Assembly: GCA_009763385.1 (NCBI GenBank)
Contig: CM019828.1
Location: forward strand, 26,873,751-26,937,750
Source: Coix lacryma-jobi var. lacryma-jobi
Lineage: Eukaryota; Streptophyta; Magnoliopsida; Poales; Poaceae
DNA length: 64,000 nucleotides
Direction: 5' to 3'
Position numbers and translations under genes: made by a program. The notes beneath the pieces were generated by a model that made no database searches, was not told where the DNA came from, and saw only the letters and a program-made list of their open reading frames with translations. Shown piece after piece: positions 10,376-21,554 of this stretch; position 1 is the first letter of the stretch, and each line of letters begins with the position of its first letter.

Positions 10376-11816
10376 ATGGATCGCGGCGTGGGCAAACCGC
10401 CGTTTTTTGATGGGACGAACTATGCGTATTGGAAGATACGTATGTCGGCCTATCTGTAGAGTTTGGGTGCTTCCATCTGGGATATTTGCAACTCTGCCGA
10501 TTACGTGGTCTTGGCTGCTTGTGCCACTCAGCATCAGATCGATGAGCATGATGCCAATAGCCGAGCCCGTAATGCTCTTTTCTCATGCCTGAGCATGAGT
10601 GAGTTTGATCGTGTTTCTCACCTCGCTACGGCTCGGGAGATTTGGGCTACCCTCATGTGTTTCCATGAGGGAACTAGTCAAGTCAAAACCCGTCTCTACG
10701 AGTCGTTCAAGCGAGAGTATGAGAACTTTCGACATATGCCTAGCGAGAGCATAGAAAGTTTATTCGCTCGCTTTCAGGTGATTGTCAACAGGATGAGGGC
10801 TAACAAGGAGCTGTTGCCTTTCGACGATCATGAGAGAGCTTTGAAGCTTTTGCACACTCTCGATTGGTCGGTGTGGGACTCGAAGGTTTAGGCGATCATC
10901 GAATCACCTAACTATGAGACCCTCACATGTGATGAGCTCTTTAGTAAGCTCAAGTCCAGTGAGATTGACGCCATGGCGAGGGCTTCTTATGAAAATCCTT
11001 CTGGCCCGTCGATGGCTTTGCTTTCTGGCTCTTCTGCTAACCCCTCTGGAGGCTTTGCACTCTCTTCTCTTCTTTCTGTCACAGAGGAGCAACTGGAGTT
11101 CATGGGGGATGATGAGTTGGCTTTGCTCGCCAACCGGTTCTCGCGGTTCCACAACAACCGCATGAACCATCACCGCGGAGGAGGACGCTCGGGATGTTTC
11201 GAGTGCGGCGACCCCAACCACTTCATCGCCAATTGCCCGAAGAAGAACAAGCAGATCTTCGGCAAGGCGGATCATGGGCACAAGTACGACTCCGACAAGC
11301 GCAAGGAGAAGTACGTCCCCGTGAAGCACAAGCGGAAGGGCGGCTTCAACAAGGAGTACATCAAGACCAAGTACTTGGAGAAGGCCCAGGCTGAGCAGCG
11401 TGCATTCTTCGCCACGCTCAGCGACGTCGACGACTCGGATGATGACTCCGCTTCCTCAAGCGACGACGAGTCCGAGAAGAAGAAGAGGATCGAGGACAAG
11501 GTCAACGGCCTCTGCTTCTTCGCCGATGACGAGGGCTTCTGCACCATGGCTCTCGGCAAGGAGGTCGACGGCGAGCCGGAGGAGATCCCTCAGAACGATG
11601 ATGACGACGACGACACCTCCTAGGTATCTCTGACCCCCGATGAGCTTTCTGCTGAGGTCGAGAAATTTACTGCCGCCTTCTTAGTCAAGATAAGTTGCTT
11701 AGGCGCGCTGCTAGAGAGCGGAAGGAGTTTAGGCAGAAGTGGGAGGATACAGTGAAGGAGCTTGAGTTTGCCAAGTCCACCGTGGTCGTTTCTAAGGAGA
11801 GTGAGTGCGAGATGTG
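10376..11816 (+). pseudogene. copia gag, N-terminal part, broken
   Basis: The frame begins MDRGVGKPPFFDGTNY at ATG 10376, the usual start of grass SIRE-like gag. It holds the capsid region and a CCHC zinc knuckle (CFECGDPNHFIANC, near 11195). An acidic and lysine-rich tail follows. The frame has TAG stops at 10457, 10889 and 11621. At each of these the related gag at 53111-55264 has CAG, so these are recent C-to-T changes. A frameshift follows near 11680. Coding is then cut at 11816 by the Athila element and resumes at 21555. Confidence 0.88.
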
Positions 11817-12919
11817 TGTTGACGGTGCTTAAAGCATCATTTCACCATCAACATTTCACCCAAAACCAAGGTAAAACAACATAAAAAGTAGAAGATTTGG
11901 TTTATAACTAACCTATTTCCACATGTGCATAGTTTCTTATCTTAATGCAGGAAATAATGGAAATTGGGCCAAACAAGTGCACCAGAAGCAAGGCCAAGCC
12001 ACTCTGGCCCATTTGGGCCTGAGTAGGGTGGCAACCGCCAGGTCACTCGTGCCAAAAGTGGCCCAAGCCACGTCATCGATCCGTGGGAGTCACCTCAAGC
12101 TCAAATCTTGGCCATTGCACATTAAGGCGGTTTGATCCAAGGGCTAAGAAGAGTGTCACCTGGATAGTGGGCTTTGGACACGTGTCTAAACCCTAACCGG
12201 CCCTCAAACCGACTTGGGAGAGCAAATGAAGACCGTTGGATGAATGGCGGTTGCAACGGACGACTGAGAGGTGGTGGGCGCCAGGGTTTGGTGGCGGGCG
12301 CCACCCCCTAAACCCTAACCGACCTCCCCCTCACTCTATAAGTACCCCTTAGCTTCTCTCTGCTCTGCGCTTCAACTTTGGTAACTTAGTATCTTATTCT
12401 ATCTTCAAGTATTTACTTTTAGTACTTGTGTTTGTTTCATTGCTTGATATTAGTTTCAAGTGCTCTAGTTCTAGTACAGGGCTAGTAGTAGTAGTATATA
12501 GATTAAGTGTGGTACTTAGGCTATATATTGCCAGTGAATACGGCTAGGCCCCCGGATAGCTGTGGTAGCAAGTAGGTGGTGACAGCCCTGTGCGCCTTGA
12601 ATTCCACCACGTAGTTGGTCTAGTTTAACAGTAGGGCTCGTTGTGCTAGCGTTCAACCTAAGTCAGTGGTAAAGGCTAGTACGCCCACAATACACTAGTA
12701 AAGAACTTAAATCACTAGAAGTCTAATAGAACTAGGATCTACCCAAGTAGATAGTGCCCGTTCCCTTCTTCTATCCTAGATATCCTTACCCCCCTAGTTT
12801 TCTCAAAATCACTTCACGTTCCTCATGGATTCGATACCCCGGAATACTCTGAGGTGAGAAGCTACAACTGACAGCCGTGCACTTGCGGTTTCTTCTGCGT
12901 GCCACCCCAGGTGTCAACA
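11817..12919 (+). repeat. Athila 5' LTR (1103 bp, internally deleted)
   Basis: Starts TGTTGACGGTGC and ends GGTGTCAACA. Compared with the 3' LTR it lacks about 200 bp after the TATA box, between two GCTTC copies. It also lacks one of two adjacent GGCGGCCGCC palindromes (near 12030). The deletion removes transcribed LTR sequence just downstream of the promoter. Confidence 0.93.
12337..12341 (+). promoter_or_regulatory. TATA box of the Athila 5' LTR
   Basis: TATAA stands in CACTCTATAAGTACCCC. The 3' LTR has the same site at 20776-20780. The position inside the LTR fits the U3/R border. Confidence 0.7.
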
Positions 12920-12927
12920 AGCTTTTT

Positions 12928-12945
12928 TGGCGCCGTTGCCGGGGA
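12928..12945 (+). promoter_or_regulatory. Primer binding site (tRNA-Asp type)
   Basis: TGGCGCCGTTGCCGGGGA is an 18-nt complement of the plant tRNA-Asp(GTC) 3' end. It lies eight bases after the LTR end. This is the usual primer of Athila elements. Confidence 0.9.
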
Positions 12946-12996
12946 ACGGTAGCTGATTTTTGAGACTGAAGTTAGGATCATCTTTACCCTCTCCGC

Positions 12997-13767
12997 ATGG
13001 AGAATCAATCTATCTTACAATTCACAGCTCCTAAGAGTTCGTGATTAGAGCCACATCTATCATCACAACCTATATATGACGATAGTTATGAATTGCGCCC
13101 TGACTTTATTAACAAAGTTCAGGAGAGCATGTTTACGGGATCAGAAAATCCCTACATACATCTACATGAGTTTGAGCAAGTCTGTGCATGCTTGAACGTT
13201 TCGGGCATTTCACCTGACACTGTCAAGTGGAAGCTGTTTCCGTTCACTTTGACGGGAGCAGCTAAAACATGGCATGCTCGAACCGTGGGAAGTGCCAGAG
13301 GAGACTGGGGAACTTTACGGACCAAGTTTATCTTGACGTATTTCCCTGTCCACCGAGTGGTACGACTACGAGTAGAAGTGTTGACCTTTAGACAAAATGA
13401 TAAGGAGACATTAGGGGAGGCTTGGGACCGTTTTATTGGTTTAATCAATTCAGGACCCGATTTAGCCATACCCGATCCAGTGCTCCTTCAGCATTTTTAT
13501 GTCGGTCTAGAGAAAGAGAGCGTTCTTCACCTTGATCATTCGTCAGGTGGAGCGTTTCTTCATCTTTCTCCACAAGGTGGAAAGGAGGTTCTTGATAGAA
13601 TTCTCGAGAATACTCCTTATACTGGAGTTTTCGATGAAATCCCTGAGGAAGAAGTCGTAGAAACTTAAGTTTTGACCGTAGAACAACAAGAAGATCCCGA
13701 GTCTAGCTCGTTGGACTTAGCGGAGCCTATTCCGTCCACATCTGGGAGATAAATTCTTCCGGAATTT
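12997..13767 (+). pseudogene. Athila gag, broken
   Basis: From ATG 12997 the frame reads through a TGA at 13042, then an open 191-codon stretch (13093-13668) and TAA codons at 13666 and 13750, all in the same register as pol. The stretch contains the Ty3 gag signature: WKLFPFTLTGAAKTWH, then FILTYFPVHRVVRLR, and LLQHFYVGL. It would form the capsid. No zinc knuckle is seen, consistent with Athila-like gag. The three stops show that the copy is dead or would need readthrough. Confidence 0.82.
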
Positions 13768-16700
13768 TTGGGCGAGATAGAGGATGATGTGTTTGAGGAT
13801 TACGGAAATGCTATGAACTACTCCATTCAGGCTCTCCCATCCGACAAACCACCTCCTGAGTCCTCTGATGGAATCTATAGCCGAGAGCGTCTTTTGGAAC
13901 TTTCGGCTGTCATGAGTCATGAATGGACAATGGAAGCCGAAGTATCAGAAAACATCCGTCGCATAGATAAAGTACATAACGTAATAGATTGTCGAATTAG
14001 GGGAGAAAGGGCCTTTGCCTTTTACGACCCTATCATGGGAATTAATGTTCTCCCTAGTAATTACGTATCCAGAACATTCCCCGACCTTCAACGACATCCA
14101 ACTAAACAGTGTTTAAGAGACCCAAATGGTGACATCTTGGAAAGTGAAGGAATCCTAAAGATGGTCCCCATCCAAGTAGATGGAGCGGACATGGTCTTAG
14201 ATTTCTACATTTTTGATGTAGTCCTTTTTGACGTCTTCTTCGAACAACCTTGGTCCATACTTGCCTTGCAAGGACCATGTCAAGAGCACTTTAATGCTCA
14301 AATCGGTGGAAAAGAGTACTCAGTACCTTTCGTTCGTGCATTAAATTCTATTGCCGAACAACCACCAGAACCAGATCTTCTCGATCAAGCTAGAACCTCT
14401 ACCCTGTATGAGTTGGCTCAGCCTGATTTTGAAGAAGATTCTGAGTTCTTTGTCGAAGAAGAAGCCGAGACAGATGAACCGTTCCGCTTAAACGAATCGG
14501 AAAAGCCATCTCGACCTTCCATAGAGCTAAAACCTCTGCCTGAAGGCCTGAGATACATCTTTCTAAACAAAGACCCTGAGACTCCCGTAATCATTAGCAG
14601 TAAGCTATCTGAAGAGGAAGTCCGTAGGTTAACCCTTGTCTTAGAAAAACACCAATCTGTCTTTGGCTATTCACTTCAAGATTTGAAGGGAATTAGTCCA
14701 AATCTCTGCACCCATCGTATCCCTCTCGATCCTGAGATACCCTCTTCAAGAGAGCCCCAAAGACGACTTAATAACGCTATGCGTGAAGTCATGAAAAAGG
14801 AGCTCCTGAAGCTCTTGCACGCGGGAATTATTTATCCAGTTCCTTATAGTGAATGGGTAAGTCCCGTGCAAGTAGTTCCAAAGAAAGGAGGTATGACAGT
14901 CGTTAAGAATGAGAAAAATGAGTTAATCCCTCAACGCACTGTCACTGGATGGAGGATGTGTATAGACTATAGGAAGCTGAATAAAGCCATAAAGAAAGAC
15001 CATTTCCCGCTTCCTTTTATAGATGAGATGCTAGAGAGATTGGCAAACCATTCCTTCTTTTGCTTCCTAGATGGATATTCTGGTTATCACCAAATCCCAA
15101 TCCATCCAGATGACCAAAGTAAGACCACTTTCACATGCCCGTATGGAACTTATGCCTATAGACGCATGTCCTTTGGACTTTGCAATGCGCCGTCATCTTT
15201 CCAACGGTGTATGATGTCCATCTTTTCCGACATGATTGAACAAATCATGGAGGTATTTATGGACGACTTTTCGGTCTATGGGAAAACCTTTGACGATTGC
15301 CTAGCCAATTTAGACAAAGTCCTCCAACGCTGTGAAGAGAAGGACCTAGTTCTTAACTGGGAAAAGTGTCACTTCATGGTGCGGGAAGGAATTGTCCTAG
15401 GCCATCGAATTTCAGAACGTGGGATAGAAGTGGATAAAGCCAAAATCAATATAATTGAACAATTGCCACCACCCACTAATGTGAGAGAGATCCGAAGCTT
15501 CTTGGGCCATGCTGGCTTTTATAGAAGGTTTATTAAGGATTTCTCACAGGTCGCTAGACCCTTAACGAGCCTGTTAGCAAAAGACGTCCCGTTCAAATTT
15601 GACGAGGATTGTCTACAAGCTTTCAATATTTTGAAAAAGGCTCTAACTTCGGCACCAATCATCCAACCCCCAGATTGGAATTTGCCGTTCGAAATCATGT
15701 GTGATGCTAGTGATTATGCTGTGGGGGCTGTCCTTGGTCAAACTAAAGATAAGAAGCATTATGCTATTTCTTATGCTAGTAAGACCCTGACCGGCCCCAG
15801 CTAAACTATGCAACCACAGAAAAGGAACTTTTGGCTGTAGTGTTTGCCATAGACAAGTTTAGATCTTACTTAGTGGGAGCTAAGGTGATTGTTTATACCG
15901 ATCACTCTGCTCTGAAATATCTCTTCACTAAGAAAGATGCTAAACCAAGGTTGATCCACTGGATCCTTCTCCTTCAAGAATTTGACCTGGAAATAAGAGA
16001 CAAGAAGGGAGTAGAGAATTCAGTAGCTGATCACTTGTCTAGACTACAAGTCAATAATTCGGACAATATCCCAATAAATGACTTTCTTCGCGATGATACC
16101 CTTTTAAAAATCACATATACCAACCCTTGGTATGCAAACATCGTGAATTTTATAGTCACCGGCTATGTCCCGCCGGGGGAGAATAAAAAGAAACTGCTAT
16201 ATCAAAGCAGAACGCACCTATGGGATGAACCATATCTCTATAAGGTCTGTGCAGATGGACTCTTGAGAAAATGTGTCCCCATAGAAGAAGCAACAAAAAT
16301 CATAGATACATGTGACTCCGCCAAATATGGAGGACACTATGGAGCTTTTCGGACACATGCTAAAATATGGCAAAGTGGTTTTTATTGGCCATCAATGTAC
16401 GAGAACACAAAGAATTATGTGAGACGTTGTCCTCGTTGCCAAAAGCATGGTAACATTAATGCCCGAGATGCTATGCCTCTCGTGAACAATCTCCAAGTTG
16501 AGTTGTTCGATGTTTGGGGGATAGACTTCATGGGCCCCTTTCCTAAATCCTATGACGCCGAGTACATTCTTGTGGCTGTGGATTATGTCTCAAAATGGGT
16601 AGAAGCCATACCCTGTCAAGCGGCAGATGCTAAACATTCGAAGAAAATGTTCCAAGAAAACATCTTTCCTCATTTTGGAGTTCCTAGACTAGTCATTAGT

Positions 16701-17422
16701 GACGGAGGCCCTCATTTCATAGATAAGAGCTTCCGACATTTCTTAGCTAGTCAAGGAGTCCAACATAATGTAGCCACTGCATACCACCCCCAAACAAGTG
16801 GACAGGCCGAAACGTCCAATAAACAAATTAAGAATATCTTGCAAAAGACGGTAGAAGAGATGGGAAAGGGTTGGAAACATAAGTTACCCGAAGCTCTGTG
16901 GGCCTATCGGACCGCCTATAAGACCCCGATTGGATGTCCCCATACCAACTAGTTTATGGAAAAACTTGTCATCTTCCTGTTGAGCTTGAGTTCAAAGCTC
17001 ATTGGGCCATTAAGAAATGGAACATGGACCTTGACCAAGCTGGCCAAAATAGGAAGATGCAAATTTCCGAACTAGAAGAATGGCGAGAGAAAGCCTATCA
17101 TAGTGCCAAGCTCTATAAAGAGAAGACTAAGAGATGGCACGATAAACGGATCAAAAAGAAAGAGTTCGAAGTAGGAGATAAAGTTTTACTCTTTAACTCT
17201 CGTGTTTGACTTTTCGGACATGGTAAGCTTCGAAGCAAATGGGAAGGACCCTTCAAGGTTGTTGCAACCTCTTCCCATGGAGCCGTCACATTAGAAAGTG
17301 ACGATGGGCAAATCTTCAAAGTCAATGGACAAAGATTAAAAATATTCTATGACTTTGATAAAAATGAGCTAAACGAAATTGATATAATTAACTTTGAAGT
17401 AGCTCAAGCCCATAACAATTAA
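13768..17422 (+). pseudogene. Athila pol: protease-like region, RT, RNase H, integrase, broken
   Basis: 678 open codons (13768-15804) hold an aspartic-protease-like region and the reverse transcriptase, with WRMCIDYRKLNKAIKKDHFPLP, FLDGYSGYHQIPIHP and the catalytic FMDD near 15256. One frameshift near 15800 leads into RNase H (TEKELLAVVFAIDKFRSYL) and integrase (HHCC zinc finger near 16330-16445, then core Asp, Asp and Glu in WGIDFMG, ISDGGPHF and GQAETSNK). A second frameshift near 16935 and a TGA at 17207 break the C-terminal part, which ends near 17420. The protease-like segment lacks the usual D[ST]G motif and reads DPIMGINVLPS instead. Confidence 0.9.
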
Positions 17423-17820
17423 TGGATGGACCCAATTTACCCCTTGTCATTTTCATGCACCTAGTCCATCCAAAACCCCGAGAAAGGCCTCTTTAGGCCC
17501 AACCAAGCCATTTTGACCTCGGAACTTTGAAATTTAGGAGGCTTACCTTCTCCCGCTCGATGCCCGGCGAAGGAGGAGTGGCGGCCGCCACTCCCAACTG
17601 GCGGCCGCCACCAAACCCTGGCGCTCGCCACTCTAGGTGGTGGTTTAGAAGCCCCTCTCCACGTGGCAACTAATCCTGAGCTCGGGAGAGCGAATGAAGG
17701 AGGAGATGAGGACGTGTTAGTTCATCTAAGGCTTATCCCTCCACTTCTCCCCCTTCTTAAAAGAAGAACTCCTTTTCCCTCCATCCATTCACGAAGCCTA
17801 GCCAAGCCTCCTCCAAAACA
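17423..17820 (+). other. Spacer between Athila pol and the extra ORF
   Basis: This is non-coding in appearance. It holds two GGCGGCCGCCA palindromes near 17580-17612 and a CT-rich stretch before the next ATG. Confidence 0.5.
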
Positions 17821-18675
17821 ATGTCGTCTCCACGGAAATCCGAGTCCTATAACCCTCAAGGATCCATCTCGTCCTCCACACAAGCCATCATCCGATCTTT
17901 GATCAACGATGACATGGAGGTACTTGACGTGCCTCCTTTAGCAATGGTGCTGCCAGACGACACTTATGTCAAGGGGACACCACCGGAGGGTGCAGGGAAG
18001 GCACCAGCCACCACTCCAGTGGTGGGCGCCACCCCAGCTGGGCGGCCGCCAGGGGTGAAATGCCCCCTAGCCTTGTCTCCGCTCCGTCTTCATCCTCCTC
18101 CAGTGGCGCCACCCGAGAAGAAATTGAGGACGCCCACCAGGCCGACCACAGGGTAGATCACCCCGAGGAAGTCTCCGGCCGTCAAGGCCAGGGGTGATGA
18201 AACGCCCTCTCCATCAAGGGCGAAATCTCGGGTCAGCTTTGGCTCGGATAGCCACACCCGCAGCTACAGCCCCAATCCTAAGAGGGCTAAGCTAGAGGTG
18301 TATGGCATGAGGATGCCCGATGGGCATTATGAGAAGAGGCTGCGTGAGCGTGAGGTGAGCACTCATGACTCCAATAGGTCGCTCTCCGAGCCATCCGTGC
18401 GCCGCCGTCTCAACCCATCGCCGGCAGGAGTCCCCGGCGAGATGGAGCACAGCGGTGGTGAGGAGGGGTTAACCCTCGAAAAACTTGCCACCGAGGTGAA
18501 GAAGCTGCGCAAGGAGAAGAGCGCCTTGGAGGATCAAGTCGCAGAGATAGCCCTCTAGTGAATGGACATGGAGGATCAGTTCACCATCCTCCGCAAGGGC
18601 TGCACCTCGAAGATCAAGCGTCTCTTCAAAGAGACGGGCTTCGAGGATCTCTATGAGGCCCCTCCATTAGATTAG
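17821..18675 (+). pseudogene. Extra Athila ORF, proline-rich with C-terminal coiled coil, broken
   Basis: One reading frame from ATG 17821 to the TAG at 18673 is interrupted by a TAG at 18154 and adjacent TAG and TGA at 18556-18561. The first part is Ser/Pro-rich (MSSPRKSESYNPQGS). The middle is basic (SPNPKRAKLEVYGMRMPDGH). The end is a predicted coiled coil (LEKLATEVKKLRKEKSALED) followed by IKRLFKETGFEDLYEAPP. Position between pol and 3' LTR is where Athila elements carry an env-like or other third ORF. I see no signal peptide or membrane segment, so I do not call it env. The function is unknown. Confidence 0.6.
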
Positions 18676-20235
18676 ATTAGATTAGGTTGTCTAGTTAGAT
18701 TTTTTTAGTTTGATTTAGTTTAAGTTTAATTTTGCTTGATTGAAATTTTAGATTGTTTAATTTTCAATTTAGAACTCTTGTTTAGGAATTTTTATTTAAT
18801 GAATAAAAAGACACCCTTATTTTTCCCTTCATCAAGTTTGTTCAAATAAAAAGTACCAAAACTCCTAGTGTGGGGGAAATCCCCTCTCTAAACACCTCTG
18901 TAAAACGTGATAGAATGTTCAAAACTGTAACCTGAACTTAGCAAGGTAACTACCACGTTGTTTGCTTGCCGCATGGGCCAATGCCCATGGCGGCCGCCAC
19001 TTATTTCTGGCGGCCGCCAGGCCACTCTGCGCCGAAACACCCCCGGTGAACCCGTAAACCTATGTTTCAAATTCTGTACAATTTGGATCACTGGATGTCT
19101 CGGTTTGAACTAAAAATGCAGCTAGGAAATAAATAAAAATGCTGAAACAATTTCTTTTGAATTGAGTGTTTACACGACATGTTATTCTACCTTTTGTTCA
19201 TGTGTAGTAGCCTACTCATTTTGATAGGGAAGTCAACCTTGGTTGTTGTTTGATAAGATATAGAAGTAGTAATTGAAATTGCATTAGTACTATGCTACAA
19301 CCTTGGGAGTTTTTATTTTGAAAACCAAAATTTCCATGGTTCATGATCTTTCTTCCCTATCCACCTACCAAAGCCAAAATATTAGAGTATAGGAAAACAG
19401 CCCATAAAGCCTTCTAAATCAATCTGTGAGCTTTGTCAAGAATAGTTGATCTAGGTAGAAGAGTTTAGTCATGCTCTAAAAGCCAAGGCAAACCATGCCT
19501 TTTTGAGAGAACTCTCACACTGAGAGTATACTCATGTAGTTCTCCTCCAAAATTTTGTTCTAAAAGAATTATATAAACTTTCTCATTCTTTCAAAGGACA
19601 TGGCTATATAGCATCTAAAAAAAAGAGCAAATGCTCTAAAAAGGACAAGTGTCCAAGTATTCAAAAAAAGAGCAAATGCTCTCAAAAGGACAAGTGTCCA
19701 AGTATTCAAAAAAAATATGCATATAGCCATGATCCTTGGTAAGAGAAGAGTTTCAAAAAGAACAAAGGAGTTGAGTTAGTCCACCCTATACCTTGGCTAG
19801 TGCATGACTATACTCTCCCATGATCCTAAACTTGACTTAGCAATAAAAGAGAGATAGAAGTGCCTTACATTCCTCCCTTTCCCTATATACACCACATAAA
19901 CCATAGGATAGACTCTGGCATTTTCTTTTGCCATAAAGTGAGGATATACACCATGAGTGCCTTGAGATTTAAAGAGAGATTCAATGAACCATGGTTTTCA
20001 TTTTGAAAATATCCTGAAACCCCAAGGTATATAAAAGAGGAAAGTGTGTTTCTCTTGCTTGCAAGCTATTCTATCCTTCAACCGCCATAGGTATGATTTA
20101 TTAGCCACTTAGAGAGGTACTAACATGAGTATAGGTAGTTGGACATCTTGTGTGAATGCTTAGTTCAATAAAATTGTTTCATTTCTTAAAGTCCATGCTT
20201 GCTCGGGACGAGCAAGAGGTTAGTGTGGGGGAGCT
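18676..20235 (+). other. Athila 3' untranslated region with polypurine tract
   Basis: AT-rich, without a credible gene. It holds two GGCGGCCGCCA palindromes near 18988-19021, a 46-bp tandem pair at about 19618-19712, and the polypurine tract AGTGTGGGGGAGCT directly before the 3' LTR at 20236. Confidence 0.7.
19618..19712. repeat. Tandem pair of 46-bp units with two small palindromes
   Basis: Two near-identical units each contain AGAGCAAATGCTCT and GGACAAGTGTCC, which can fold into short hairpins, separated by A-rich stretches. A third, partial match to the poly-A part follows. Confidence 0.7.
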
Positions 20236-21549
20236 TGTTGACGGTGCTTAAAGCATCATTTCACCATCAACATTTCACCCAAAACCAAGGTAAAACAACA
20301 TAAAAAGTAGAAGATTTGGTTTATAACTAACCTATTTCCACATGTGCATAGTTTCTTATCTTAATGCAGAAAATAATGGAAATTGGGCCAAACAAGTGCA
20401 CCAGGAGCAAGGCCAAGCCACTCTAGCCCATTTGGGCCTGAGTAGGGTGGCGGCCGCCACCTATTACTGGCGGCCGCCAGGTCACTCGTGCCAAAAGTGG
20501 CCCAAGCCATGTCATCGATCCGTGGGAGTCACCTCAAGCTCAAATCTTGGCCATTGCACATTAAGGCGGTTTGATCCAAGTGCTAAGAAGAGTGTCACCT
20601 GGATAGTGGGCTTTGGACACGTGTCTAAACCCTAACCGGCCCTCAAACCGACTTGGGAGAGCAAATGAAGACCGTTGGATGAATGGTGGTTGCAACGGAC
20701 GGCTGAGAGGTGGTGGGCGCCAGGGTTTGGTGGTGGGCGCCACCCCCTAAACCCTAACCGACCTCCCCCTCACTCTATAAGTACCCCTTAGCTTCCTAAC
20801 ACTATGAATAGGCCACTTGAGCTCTCATTTGGAGAGCCTCACATCATTCCTCACCATTTGGTTAGAGTAGCACACTTGCTATGATAGAGAGATTAGAGAG
20901 AGTGTGAGTGCCCCACTAGAAGAGGAGCTGGAAAGGAGAAGAGTAGAAGTCTAGAGAGTTCCGGAGTTGTCGGAGACCTCTGCTTCTCTCTGCTCTGCGC
21001 TTCAACTTTGGTAACTTAGTATCTTATTCTATCTTCAAGTATTTACTTTCAGTACTTGTGTTTGTTTCATTGCTTGATATTAGTTTCAAGTGCTCTAGTT
21101 CTAGTACAGGGCTAGTAGTAGTAGTATATAGATTAAGTGTGGTACTTAGGCTATATATTGCCAGTGAATACGGCTAGGCCCCCAGATAGCTGTGGTAGCA
21201 AGCAGGTGGTGACAGCCCTGTGCGCCTTGAATTCCACCACGTAGTTGGTCTAGTTTAACAGTAGGGCTCGTTGTGCTAGCGTTCAACCTAAGTCAGTGGT
21301 AAAGGCTAGTACGCCCACAATACACTAGTAAAGAACTTAAATCACTAGAAGTCTAATAGAACTAGGATCTACCCAAGTAGATAGTGCATGTTCCCTTCTT
21401 CTATCCTAGATATCCTTACCCCCCTAGTTTTCTCAAAATCACTTCGCGTTCCTCATGGATTCGATACCCCGGAATACTCTGAGGTGAGAAGCTACAACTG
21501 ACAGCCGTGCGCTTGCGGTTTCTTCTGCGTGTCACCCTAGGTGTCAACA
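20236..21549 (+). repeat. Athila 3' LTR (1314 bp)
   Basis: Starts TGTTGACGGTGC and ends GGTGTCAACA, followed by the TSD ATGTG. It keeps the roughly 200-bp segment missing from the 5' LTR (about 20794-20990) and the palindrome pair at 20451-20482. A TATAA box lies at 20776-20780. Confidence 0.93.
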
Positions 21550-21554
21550 ATGTG

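Larger units (their letters stand above)
11812..21554 (+). mobile_element. Complete Athila-type Ty3 element with 5-bp TSD
   Basis: The element spans 11817-21549, flanked by the direct repeat ATGTG at 11812-11816 and 21550-21554. LTRs are 1103 and 1314 bp. A tRNA-Asp PBS, gag, pol (RT, RNase H, integrase) and an extra coiled-coil ORF lie between them, all on the plus strand. PBS type, gag-pol in one reading register and the long 3' region fit the Athila lineage. The two LTRs differ at about 17 aligned positions (counted by eye) plus two length changes, so the insertion is fairly recent. Gag, pol and extra ORF all carry stops. Confidence 0.92.

Noticed and set aside
17821..18675. An env gene in the Athila element
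   Set aside because: No signal peptide, transmembrane segment or glycosylated ectodomain pattern is visible; the product looks soluble with a coiled coil.
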